DNA from: Paralvinella palmiformis
Taxonomy: Eukaryota; Annelida; Polychaeta; Terebellida; Alvinellidae
DNA: 64,000 nt
Direction of reading: 5' to 3'
Assembly: GCA_025642065.1 (NCBI GenBank)
Contig: JAODUP010000547.1
Coordinates: forward strand, 180,001-244,000
Below, piece after piece: positions 50,149 to 62,184 of this stretch. The notes beneath the pieces were generated by a model. It had not been told where the DNA came from. It searched no databases and saw nothing but the letters and a program-made list of their open reading frames with translations. How positions within the stretch are numbered: the stretch's first letter is position 1; every line of letters begins with the position of its first letter. A program made the translations under genes and the position numbers.

Positions 50149-52000
50149 TTTTATATAACACTTTAATCAACTTTAGTTCCTATATGGCACTTTACACGGA
50201 AACCACAATTAAAATATGTTCTGACTTAAAGAGCCCAAACATATTTTATACATAAATATACTGGTTTGTATATTATAAATAGGTTAATTTTAATAAGTAG
50301 GTTTTAAGAATTTTAAATAATATTTATTTATTTCGAGGAAGTTCAATATGATTAGGCAATGTATTTAGTACCCAGGAAGCTGATGCTCGAAAATATGTCT
50401 CTCTGTTCATCGTTATGTCACTTTTTGGTGCCGTCAAAAGTGAACAGGACTTAGATCTGAGCATTCTCACTGGTATATACTTTTTGATCAGTTGGCTAGA
50501 TACAGTGGTGGTGTTACACTCAGTACTTTGAATGTGTTAAACTGGATCCGAAATGTTCCAGAAGCCAATGCGTTGCCAAAGTCCAGTCGAGACATTATAA
50601 AGGCTTGGAGTAACGTCATGAATATCTCTTTTTGTGTATTTACGAATAAGTGCTATATTTCTTATTTGATAATAACAAGACTTACATATAGAACACACCT
50701 GTTTCTCCAGTATTAGAGTATTATCCAATTTAAACTCTGTATTTACCACAAATATTGAAGAATTTACGTAACTGGATTCCACCTTAATGCGAAAATTCTC
50801 AGTTTTGTTCACATGTTGCTTGGATGAGAAAACAATTAATTCGGTGATATCTTTGTTCGATTTCAGTATGTTGCTGGTAATTCAAATACTTATATCTGCA
50901 ATGCAAGCTTCACTTGAGTATGGAATTGAATTCCTTTCATCAGATGGATTTTAAGTGATATAGTCCTGAGCATCATCGGCATAACTATAATATTTAATAT
51001 TTTTCCGTTTAATAATTTCACCGAATGGTTTAGTATACATCCAGTAATTCTTTGGCTCTAAAACGGTTCCCTGTGGTGCCTCAAAATGAAGACATACATT
51101 TAGTGGGGGTTACACCTTTGAATAAAACACACTGAGTATTGAAACATTTCACTCCTTTATTAGTTTCGAGTGGTCGATTATTTCAAAAGCTACAGATAAA
51201 TCAACCACAATTAATACAGCCATGGATACTTTATCAGGAGCCTCAGCAATGTAACTGTGCACTTTTAGGAGAGAGGTTTCTGTTGAATGACCTTTGTGAT
51301 AAGCTGACTAGTAACTGTCATGGATGTTATTGTGCTCTAAGTTTGGAGATGAAGAGAACGTTTCACGTAGTACAATAATCTTCATTCTTCTCTATCCAAT
51401 CCAAATCTTTTAAGACGCCTGGAATTACGGTGGTCTCATTTCGAACATAACGCCAACACTCACTCAGCTACTGACGTATTTATAATGACTGTTTTCAGTG
51501 GCAGACGTTGATCCGCACATTTCTTCAAAGGCCAAGCGGGCAATGGATATAAGGCACTTGACTTGTTCGGAGACTTGGTGATCATCTCCTTGACCTCAGC
51601 CGCAGAAGCTGGACGAAACATCTCGAGTATTTTCCCATTAAATATAATATCTGCAGCCATGGTAATATTACAGGTATTATTTGGGGAATCAGAAATGATC
51701 TTTTTCCTGGTGACTGTTGGTTTTTTTCATGAAGAAATTGAGATATTTGTTCACCAGAATTTAGCAGAGTCACATTTTAATCAAGTTCCTGTTTAATTTG
51801 AAGAGTTTCTTTTTGGTATTTTCAATATTCCTGTATTTGTGCGGAATAGAAACATTTCTTCTCCTCGAATAATAGTATATTCGTTGTTTCTTACAGAGGT
51901 CCTTGCCTACGTCAAAGTGGATCGTTAAGGAAGTTCGCGGGCCAGATTATCTCTGCTTTCCTCCGAATGTTCTGGTTTCAACGTATTGATTTTTAAACAA
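50149..52000 (-). mobile_element. L2-like LINE, 5'-truncated, antisense
   Basis: Minus-strand order: pre-RT region FRPASAAEVKEMI then KSSALYPLPAWPLKKCAD (51460-51660); motif A IVVDLSVAFEIIDH (about 51170-51230); APQGTVLEPKNYW and the catalytic box YYSYADDAQ (about 50975-51090); VCSICKSCYYQIRNIALIRK (50620-50700); and the C-terminal FRASASWVLNTLPNHIEL (about 50340-50400). It ends in (ATT)n. YADD is kept, but the frame is broken many times. Same family as 18416-18808. Confidence 0.88.
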
Positions 52001-52726
52001 GAGAGAACATGGTAACTAGTGATACTTTGGACACCTTTTATATGCTTCTAGGAGCTGAGTAATTGATCACACACATTCATCCATTAGTTGAGACGACTTT
52101 AAACCGTCCATAAATTCTGGAATATTTATGTCAAGCTATTTGTTGTGTGGTGTTTCCTTGTATACCATCTGGATTGTCCATATTAATTACGGACTATACA
52201 GCCAGCTGATCGCTGAAGGACTTATCTTTATTGTAACTGAGACATGTGTAACATACAGAAGGGACTTCTACTAAAACAGAACTTAGAATATCTAGAGAAG
52301 ACAAAATCTATTGTGTGTGTGCCCTCGTTTGTGAGTTGAACCATTGACATGCTGAGTCAATTCATACAATATGATCTTCTTACTCAGTGAAAATATCATT
52401 GAATAGCAAATTACTATTCAATGGTGATTATTCATGTGTATCCATCCCAGTGAGCCCCCGTTAGTTTAGGATGTCAATAATGTGAAATATTATATTTTAT
52501 TTCCCTTTCAGACTGCAAATAATAGGCAATTAATTAACTTAATTTGACGTCATTCTGTAGATCTGTGCCTTTAAATTAATGATAGTTTCTAGTGTGATTA
52601 ATTTATCGGGGACCTTGATTAGCCGAGAATATGAAATTAATTTATTTCAGTTTTATAAAAGATTTATTAAGAACAGCCTACATAATTGCCATATTTACAC
52701 GTCTCATTATGTTTCATGTAATGCAC
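52001..52726. other. AT-rich region, no feature recognised
   Basis: May include further 5' LINE sequence; no motif visible. Confidence 0.35.

Positions 52727-52783
<57 letters not shown>
52727..52783. repeat. (AAT)n microsatellite
   Basis: About 19 AAT units; may be the tail of a minus-strand retroposon at 52880-53055. Confidence 0.9.
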
Positions 52784-52784
<1 letters not shown>

Positions 52785-52879
52785 GCAGAAATGGGGGGGT
52801 TTTATGTGGCTGGAAACCTCAAATGAGGGAGACGCAAATGGACTGTAATTTACAGCTTCCCCACGGAGACTAATTTTAA

Positions 52880-53055
52880 ATAAATTTAGAATAAATGGCA
52901 TGTTAGGTGCCAAAAACCTTGTCACGTGCCTGGTTGGATGAAAAACTCCCCCTACTATAGTGCCACGGCCTAGGCCAAACCTACGACCTCCCGCACAGAA
53001 TGGCCATAGCCATAGGTAAGTAGTCTCACGCTATACCTATGTGGCCAAAGAGGCG
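52880..53055 (-). mobile_element. Possible second SINE-type retroposon (minus)
   Basis: The minus strand starts CCGCCTCTTTGGCCACATAG with GTATAGCGTGAGACTAC and GGGAGGTCGTAGGTTTGG, which look like degraded tRNA promoter boxes. GAGTTTTTCATCCAACCAGG and CACGTGACAAGG follow. The body differs from the main SINE family. Tentative. Confidence 0.4.
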
Positions 53056-53059
53056 GTAC

Positions 53060-55607
53060 TTAATTAAATAATATTGTTTTTAATCTAACTATAAGGAGTG
53101 TTCCATCTGCTATATGTAGAAAGCTTGCTTTAGAAGAGGTAGTTATATTCATTTTGATATTTCTTAAGACACGAACAAGAGAAACCTTTTGGCAAGTGTA
53201 GGCAATACCGATCTTAGATGCTGGCAGATATAATTGGGAAAATATATAGTCGACATATAGCTTAGCCATTTAACACTTTTCTGTTGGAACGTAATTTTAA
53301 ATACACAATACACTCTCATTCTTAAGAAGATCTACACCAATTGGAGGCTGTCCTTTTTACTCTGGCTTATCATGTCTGGCCATGTCACAGGACCATGTTT
53401 TAATTATACCGGGACTTTCAATTCCAATTATCCCTTTCCTCAGTGGCACCAGCATTGAGGTCAAGAGGTGAGTTTCCTTGTTTGTCAAATGCAGTAATTT
53501 TGAAAATACTGATATCACCTCTAATAAATAAATTATATCTTTGTTTCTCTAACATATATTCTTCAGACTGGCTTTATTTAGTGCCTTGATCTTCACATTT
53601 TCTGAGATAAGTGTCCTTAAATACTTCTTTAGTCCATCTTTCTCCTTTTCTGCTTCGCCCTTCTTTCCTCTTCTTACTGCCAATTAAAGAATTTCTCATT
53701 TTTAGGGCGGCAACTTTCCTGCAAAATTGAAGTTATTTCGTTCAATGTACATTTGATTAGATTATCTGGTCTGGTGATCTACCTGGATTTCATAATTAAA
53801 ATTGTAAGTTTTGTCAAAGGATAGAGTTAATATATTAGATACATAGTCATGCATAAAAAGGGTGATTCGGGATTCATACAGATCATTTAATTTCAAGATA
53901 CCAGTTTTGTTAGATAATGGCTAGGTGTAGCTGTTGTAATTTGCTTTGTTCCTAGTTCTGATGGCATGTTTTTGTAGAAGATCTGTTTTATTAAGGGTGG
54001 AAGATTTAACACTCCCCCAAGATAAGATTCCATACGAGAGGTGAGGATGAATTACTGCATAATATAGAGTTTTTAAACTATTTACTGGTAGAACATGTTT
54101 CGTTTGCTTAAACATGAAAAGAGCATAATACATCTTCTTACTGATTTGAGCTAAGTGGATTTTCCATGAAACCACGTCATCTAGACGAAGGCCAAGAAAT
54201 TTAGTAGATTGTTCATAAGCATTTTATCCTATTTGATGATGTTCCGTTAAAATACGGTTTTTATTCAGTTGAATTTGAATTAATAGAATTATTGGAGTTT
54301 CTTGTGACTAGTTTTTGTTGGATTCCAGAAAAGTCTAAATATATCCTTCATGTGGTACGCCACATCCTATCGTTTCCATATTAGATTTCTTGTTTTCGAG
54401 ATCGACATATTGTTTCATGTTCGACAGATAAATCACAATCAATTTTTACAATTCCACGTTTATCATAAAAATCAAGTTATTTCACAACGATATCGTGATT
54501 AATAACATCAAAAGCTTTTGACAGATCACAAAAAATCGATAATGTACATTTACGTGGATTATAATTATTATGTTTAGCACATTGATTAATTAGATGAAAG
54601 GCAGGATGAATTGTAAAATATTTCGCACGGAATCCACATTGATTTTTATATAAGAGCTTTTGGCTATCCAATTTCTTCTAGTATTTTAGAGGATGTAGGG
54701 AAAAAGCTAATAGGTCGTAAATTTATTTTTGTTGATCAGCATCGGAAGCTTTAAAAACAGGAATAACGTTGTCTAATTTTAGTTGATCAGGGATAATGCC
54801 TATTAACGATATGAATTAAAGGATGGATTATATTTTAAATCGTTTGTTTAATAAGTTTGGATGATATTTCGTCGAAGCCACTTCTAATCTTAGCCTCAAG
54901 TGTTTTGACAACATCCATCACATGTAAGTAGTCACTGTTTTCCATGAACACACTATTTATAACTGGTTTGTCTAAACCTTTTGACTGATAGTTTTTCCAA
55001 TGTTTGCAAAGTAGTTACAAAAAGATTGTATTTGATACTCGTTCATTATCTATGTTAATAGTTATAAGTCTGTTATTTTGTTTTCCAATAGCTATTCCAA
55101 GTAATAGCTACGTATTTCTCATATTTAATATATTAATGCATCGATCGAATGTTTGCGGAATATGTTTGTTTCAAGATTTTCTTAAGCTGTTCATATTTGG
55201 TTATATATTGTTTGTGTTTAATTGTATTTTTTTAATTTGATGTAAAGTACTATTTGGATTTAGTTCTTGATGAGGTCAATAATCCTGTAGTTATCCACAG
55301 TTCAGGTTTGATATATTTCTTATGGATTTTGTTTACTTTGTAGAGGAAATACTTTTCCAAATGCACATTTATAAATATCCATGAATCTTGTGTAGGCATC
55401 GTTTGGGCAATTCAAATGAAATACTTCTATAAATTTAGCTTCATCAAGATAAAGCCTGAAGAAGTTAATATTTTTGTCAGAAGATGATATCGTTTTTGTA
55501 TTTGAGATGACCGGACGATTTGATTTATTTTTAACTGAGTGGAATGTTTCGAAATGATCAGCCACATCTGTTATAATTATTTCAATCGTTTATTCATTAT
55601 TTGTATG

Positions 55608-55669
<62 letters not shown>

Positions 55670-56250
55670 GGGTTTAATTAGTGTTGCCTTGAAGGAAGTG
55701 ATTCTAGTTGCCTTTGTTATGAGTGTCAAAAATCCATTAGAAAATTAATTGCCAACATAAATGTTGTTTTTTATTATGAGAATTGTACTTCATCGCGTTA
55801 ATGTTAAAATAGTCCATCATGGTGATGTGTTTGTTTTTATTTGCTAATATATTCATTAGATCATCTTTTTATAAACATGTCATCAATGTCACCTTCATGT
55901 TGAGAATTTAGTCTTTAAGTAATTCCCTTGATATTATTTATTAGTAGTATTTGAAGAGGCTTCAATAATAGTAGGTTAGATCATGTGGTCCTCGCGAAGT
56001 TTACAGTTTATGTGTTGCTTTATGAATAAACCAACGCTTCCATGCTTTCCATCATCACGACACCTGGTCATGATTTTATAATAAATAGCCAGGTAAGCCC
56101 AGAACCTGATCTTTGTCACAATTACATATTTCGCTGAATCCAATAAAATCAAATCTTTAAGTTGACAAAGTAAGTCATAAAATAAATCCCACTTTGTTGA
56201 TCAACTGCGTCAGTTTAGATGAAAGTAAAAGGTGGAGTTATGTAAATGTC
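53060..56250 (-). mobile_element. LINE (CR1/Jockey group, clade uncertain), antisense, near full ORF2 order
   Basis: From high to low coordinates on the minus strand. Endonuclease fragments come first (DFIGFSEICNCDKDQVLGLP near 56090-56150; GSVGLFIKQHINCKLREDH near 55985-56045). The linker follows (NINFFRLYLDEAKFIEVF, 55320-55565), then RT (QCGFRAKYFTIHPAFHLINQ and LSIFCDLSKAFDVINHDI, 54477-54671), and the RT C-terminus (LKTLYYAVIHPHLSYGILSW, 53921-54175). The 3' end is near 53060. A (TA)n tract at 55611-55668 lies inside. Many frameshifts make it inactive. Confidence 0.87.
55611..55668. repeat. (TA)n microsatellite inside the antisense LINE
   Basis: About 28 TA units. Confidence 0.95.
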
Positions 56251-56995
56251 TTGATTTCTCAGAGAACTGCTCAGATTGATAACAGTCACAGTCAAGGCAA
56301 CTGAAACGGGATGCATAATCATCGTCAACTTTTGTAATATCTGACTCTGTCCACTAATACTAGAGAAATAATAATTTCCTACGTTTCAGTAATTATCAAT
56401 ATAATACAATGCAATAATACATGCAGCTACTTGTTGTTTTATGTCACAAACAAATCAGCAGATATAAACATTTTATAATTTTGTGTAAGTTTATGACAAG
56501 CTTTTACAAGTTTAGCTCTGTTAGAAGGTAGAATTACTTAATAAGACTAGAATAAATTATCCTAGTGTGGGCCTCCTGGGGAAATTTTACAAAAATTGTT
56601 CACATGGTTATATAATCAATAATTAAATTACATCCTTTCAATAATGGCTATTTTGAAATCCAAGATGGCGGCCAATAAATTGAAATGTCAGCCTGCCTAC
56701 CTATTATTGTTTTAATTAGCCTAGAAGATAACAAATATTTTGACTTTATGTGGCTAAGCATCCTGACGAAAACCTTTATAATTTACAGTCAAACTAAGGA
56801 GTAGCTGGTGTAATTCTATTGTATAATCAGTGCAGTATAAGTACACAATATAAACGTCATCTGGATTTGATTGACTTTACTTTGACCTTGATGAAACGCA
56901 AGAAGAGCATGGTCTCTACTGGATATCGTCATAGATGAGTATTTATTCATAAGTCACAGATCACACACGTAGGCATGCACGAACACATGTGTGCG
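56251..56995. other. AT-rich region upstream of the FkbM-like gene
   Basis: Contains TCCAAGATGGCGGCCAATAA at about 56660-56680 (YY1-like core and relative of the repeat at 23300). No gene seen. Confidence 0.35.
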
Positions 56996-57113
56996 CGCAT
57001 GTGTGTGAGTGTGTGTTTGTGCGTGTTTACGTGTGTGCGTTTGTGTGAGTGTGGTGTGTGCGTGTGCGCATGTGTGTGCGCGCGCGCGTGTGTGTGTGTG
57101 TGTGTGTGTGTGT
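56996..57113. repeat. (GT)n microsatellite just upstream of the FkbM-like gene
   Basis: Degenerate GT/GC repeats ending in a pure (GT)n run about 130 bp before the start codon. Confidence 0.94.
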
Positions 57114-57240
57114 TTTTCAAATGCTATACTTTGACATTTTCTGACTGACATTTACAAACCACAAATGTCATTTTTCATTGTTCTGTCTTCAACATCTGGT
57201 TTAGGCAGTTTAACAATATACACTGGAATATAATCAAAAT

Positions 57241-57651
57241 ATGGGAATTTGCTTCAAGATGACAAATTTAACTGCATTAAAGCTTATATCTGTTATCTTA
57301 GTGGTCCATTCGATGGCTCTCTATGGATTATTGTTTCAGCACAAAGACAATCACCAGAAGATAAAAGACGTGGATCTTTCACATTGGAAATTACTTGATG
57401 CACTAAACACTTCGCATCCGTTTGGTAAAACGAGTGTGAAACTGGTTAACGCCATATTAACAAGCTATAGAGACGACTTAAGGAGAAAACTAGAAAAGTT
57501 AATATCAAGAAAAGTCTATTCACGTGATCCTGAACTAGTATCATTGGTGAAAGACTTCATGGATCCTCCATCACGGCATATGGTCAAACCCGTGAGGAAG
57601 ATCGTAGAGACCCCTCAATCGGTGGAAACTCTCAAGCTTCTTAAGGGGATG
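57241..57651 (+). CDS. Exon 1 of the FkbM/Star-like gene (membrane anchor and stem)
   Basis: Encodes residues 1-137: basic N-terminus, one membrane segment, and a stem containing the family-typical [11 protein letters not shown] stretch (96-106). The donor is ATG|GTGAGT at 57652. The frame stays open past the donor into a (TA)n tract, so an unspliced reading ends in a spurious IYIYIY tail. A pyrimidine-rich stretch ending in AG just upstream (near 57205) looks like an acceptor, so an untranslated upstream exon is possible. Confidence 0.85.
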
Positions 57652-57749
57652 GTGAGTTATCTTGACTTTATAGCTACTTCAGAATGGTTAATATTCAGTA
57701 AATGCCATATCTTTTGTTATCAGAATTCATGGTTCTTTTGTGATAGTTC

Positions 57750-57817
<68 letters not shown>

Positions 57818-58758
57818 CATGTAATTCAATGATAAAGGATATAATAATAATAATAATAATATATTTATTGAAGCAGCCTTACTAGCAAAAACCACCCAAA
57901 GGCACTCCATACTGATATTCTATAACACATTTGAACAATTAACGTTATTTAGTGATGAAAACAGCCTTAAACGTGTAAAGACTTAGAAGAGATTTAAACA
58001 TTTCTAAGGAAGTCCCATTTCCTATCTGCGCCAGGAACCTTATACACTAAACGTACAGTCGCCATGTGATTTGACCAGAGACACAGGAACCCTATAATAA
58101 TATCTGACCCGAATTTGGAGAGTAACTTTCTAATCAATACGAGTTAGGTATTCATGTTTCGTGCCATTAATAGGTTTATAAGATGTTGGTAAATTATACT
58201 CCCTCACTGGCAGTAAGTGCAGTTTTTGAAGAAGTGATTATATTTTCGAGTATTCGGCACTATGTGAGCTGTACCGTACTAAATACGCTGAATACGACTG
58301 TGACTATAGCTAGATATATCACGTAATAGGGAGTTAAATTAGCCCTTATATGAGATGTAAGAAGGGTATGGATCACTGTAACAAGTACTTGTTTGTATCA
58401 TAAATGATATTAAACAATTGTCGTAGGCAGAGCAACATACGGATGTGACGAATTCATTCATATTAATACATTTGCGAAATATATTCCCTCAGTATTTACC
58501 GCCCACTGACGAGTAGTGAATTGTCTTCTCAGTATTTACTTTGTACTTAGAGGTACGTGCTCATATAAAAGGTTTTTCAATGTCATGTCATATAGCTGCA
58601 TCAGTTAATCAATACTATCCTGTTGATACAATGTCAGAGAAGAGAACTCCAGATCAGCAATAAAATCTGGAATGTGAATATTATTCCAGGTGTTTATGGT
58701 TAATACTCGACTTAACAGTATCAGCCAGTTGTTTATTATCTGTATATATTACAAATAT

Positions 58759-58840
<82 letters not shown>

Positions 58841-58858
58841 CCATATATATATATTTAT

Positions 58859-58911
<53 letters not shown>

Positions 58912-59254
58912 CAATGTCATAGCAAAATGTCACTAAACTCCGACACTCTCTGATGAAATATGCAGCTTTCAGGACCAGTTTTCTTAGTTGGATGTAATCA
59001 GCAGATAACAGTTACACGAACGAACATCAGCCCCACAGATATAAAGGTCAACTTATCATTTACAAAAAAACTTCACCTAAAAGGACAGACAGGTTTTACA
59101 TTTGAAAGAATCATCAAATAAAATGGCGAGTTTCCCACCTTTATGTCAGTATCAGTTGTATGATTAAATGGGGAGGGGGGGGGAACGAGCTTAAGTGATA
59201 TCACCATTAGTTTTCTGATCCCAATCTTTACCATTTATCAATATTTCTGTAACA

Positions 59255-59349
<95 letters not shown>

Positions 59350-62151
59350 CAACATCCGCTACCTCGTCACATTTGCTACTTATTGACTGGCGTTTATAAG
59401 ATCAATATTTACATTTGTTATGTATTCATAATGTGGTTTTATCCGGTGTTATTTACATTTGTTATGTATACATATGGGGCTTCATCTGGTGTTATTTACA
59501 TTTGTTATGTATTCATATGGGGCTTCATCTGGTGTTATTTACATTTGTTATGTATTCATATGGGGCTTCATCTGGTGTTATTTACATTTGTTATGTATAC
59601 ATATGGGGCTTCATCTGGTGTTATTTACATTTGTTATGTATACATATGGGGCTTCATCTGTTGTTATTTACATTTGTTATGTATTCATATGGGGCCCTTT
59701 TTTTTTTAAAACTTTTTTGGGGTTATTTACATTTGTTATGTATACATATGGGGCTTCATCTGGTGTTATTTACATTTGTTATGTATTCATATGGGGCTTC
59801 ATCTGGTGTTATTTACATTTGTTATGTATACATATGGGGCTTCATCTGGTGTTATTTACATTTGTTATGTATTCATATGGGGCTTCATCTGGTGTTATTT
59901 ACATTTGTTATGTATTAATATTATGGTTTTATCCGGTATTATTTACATTTGTTATGTATACACATGGGGCTTCATCTGGTGTTATTTACATTTGTTATGT
60001 ATACATATTTGGGTTTATCTGGTGTTATTTACACTTGTGATCAGATCTCCACATGTTTTAATTTTACCGCATGTGAATAAATGTGTGTGAAGGGAAGGGG
60101 TGTCGGTGTGTGTGGATGCGCGCGCGTGCGCCAGCGTGTGTGTGTGCGTCAGTGTGGGTGTTGGGGGGGGGGGGTGGGGTGTCCGGTAATGAAGTCACGG
60201 AAAAAAGTCACAGTTTTGGCTAGGTAAAAAAGTCACAGGAATAAAGTCACAATTACTTTACGGTGGCTAGTAATATTAACAAAAGTCACAGGAAAAATGT
60301 CACAAATTTGGCTAGAAAATAAGTCAGGTAATCAACCCAAAATATTCAAGTCTGTCATCATTTATTTAAGTACCATCAACAATTAAAGTAATAAAACAGA
60401 AAATATTTTAAATCACTTATTAACTGGCAATACATATGACTTGTACATGTTGACAACACTATTTTTATAAGATGCCATTACATGTAGGTGAAAAAAATCA
60501 CGTTTTGTTCAATGTCTTGAACATAATAAGGTAATCGAATAAAACAGAAAACGCAGAAACAGTGCTAACATATTAACCTTAAAAAAGTAAGAGATCGACA
60601 CTTATCCTTTTTTATTAAAGAAAGTCGCAGAAACAATGATAACAGTGTCATTTTGTTTTCTTGAGACTTTTTTCCTATGACTTTTTAACCTGTGATTTTT
60701 TTCTGTGCCTTTTTTCCGTGACTAATTTTCTGTGACTTTCTACCTCTGACTTTTTATCTAGAACCGAGAGGATCGTGAAGATTACACAACAAAGACGCCA
60801 AGAACTCTGGAAATTGACACCTTGTTTTAAGTAGAAATATTCATCAAAGTAAATTATATCAGATATCCTACATATTTAGCTCAGACTCAGGTAACCGTGT
60901 AAATGTCCATTCTGTTTGACTTGGTAGGATGTTTCACTTGTTTTTAGATCTACTTTAAAATGATCGCCGCGGGAACGAACTCCATGATCCGATGTTCATG
61001 TTTATAGATATCATATTTAGATTGTCAATTTCAGCACACTGTGTTGTTAATTTCAGTTTCAATTAGGCCACGTTTAAACATATCGCCCCTTTTTCTTAAG
61101 GGATACTATGCGCCTCCTTTGTCTAACTGATAGCGTGTTGGACCACCGATCACTACCATCCGTGTTCGAATATCGGCGTGGGTATATCTGAAGATTGTTT
61201 CATCTTTGTGTTCACTTCATTACCTTTGAAGGTCGCTCGGTCCATTTAGCCTACCATGTGCACAAATGTGGCCATAAAACATCAACCATCATCATCATCA
61301 TCATAAGTGATACATATTTAGGCTTCAGTTACGCCATTACGTATCTCTTCTGATCTATTTCCTTTTTGTGTGATAATTTAAAGAGGAAGATGTATATTTC
61401 CTATTATAATAATCCGATTCTATCATATCGAGTGCCTATTTTCCGACTCCAGTCGCATGATAATTGTTTATTTAACGTAACAATGACTAATTTGTGGAAG
61501 ATGTTTCGAAAGGATTTAGAAGCTAGCATCCTCTTCATATCTTTAAACCTTCCGCTGAAACTAAACTCTTCACGTGGCCTTTTGTTTTGATAAATAATAT
61601 TTGTTGTGTTACCTAGTCGTGAGATTTAATCATCTCATATTGATGTAGATTTAATCATCTCATATTGATGTAGATTTAATTATCTCATATTGATGTAGAT
61701 TTAGTCATCTCATACTGATGTAGATTTAGTCATCTCATATTGATGTAGATTTAGTCATCTCATACTGATATAGATTTAGTCATCTCATACTGATGTAGAT
61801 TTAGTCATCTCATACTGAAGAAGATTTAATCATCTCCTATTGATGAAGATTTAATCATCTCATACTGATGTAGATTTAGTCATCTCATACTGATGTAGAT
61901 TTAATCATCTCATATTGATTTAGATTTAATCATCTCATACTGATATAGATTTAGTCATCTCATACTGATATAGATTTAGTCATCTCATACTGAAGAAGAT
62001 TTAATCATCTCCTATTGATGAAGATTTAATCATCTCCTATTGATGAAGATTTAATCATCTCATATTGATGTAGATTTAGTCATCTCATACTGATGTAGAT
62101 GTCAGTGTACAGTTTCTTTGAATGACTGCTAGTGTGGATATTTCGTTAAAA

Positions 62152-62184
<33 letters not shown>

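Noticed and set aside
59383..60090. Overlapping frames of up to 193 codons resembling a membrane protein
   Set aside because: Produced by a stop-free 43-bp minisatellite read in three phases inside an intron.
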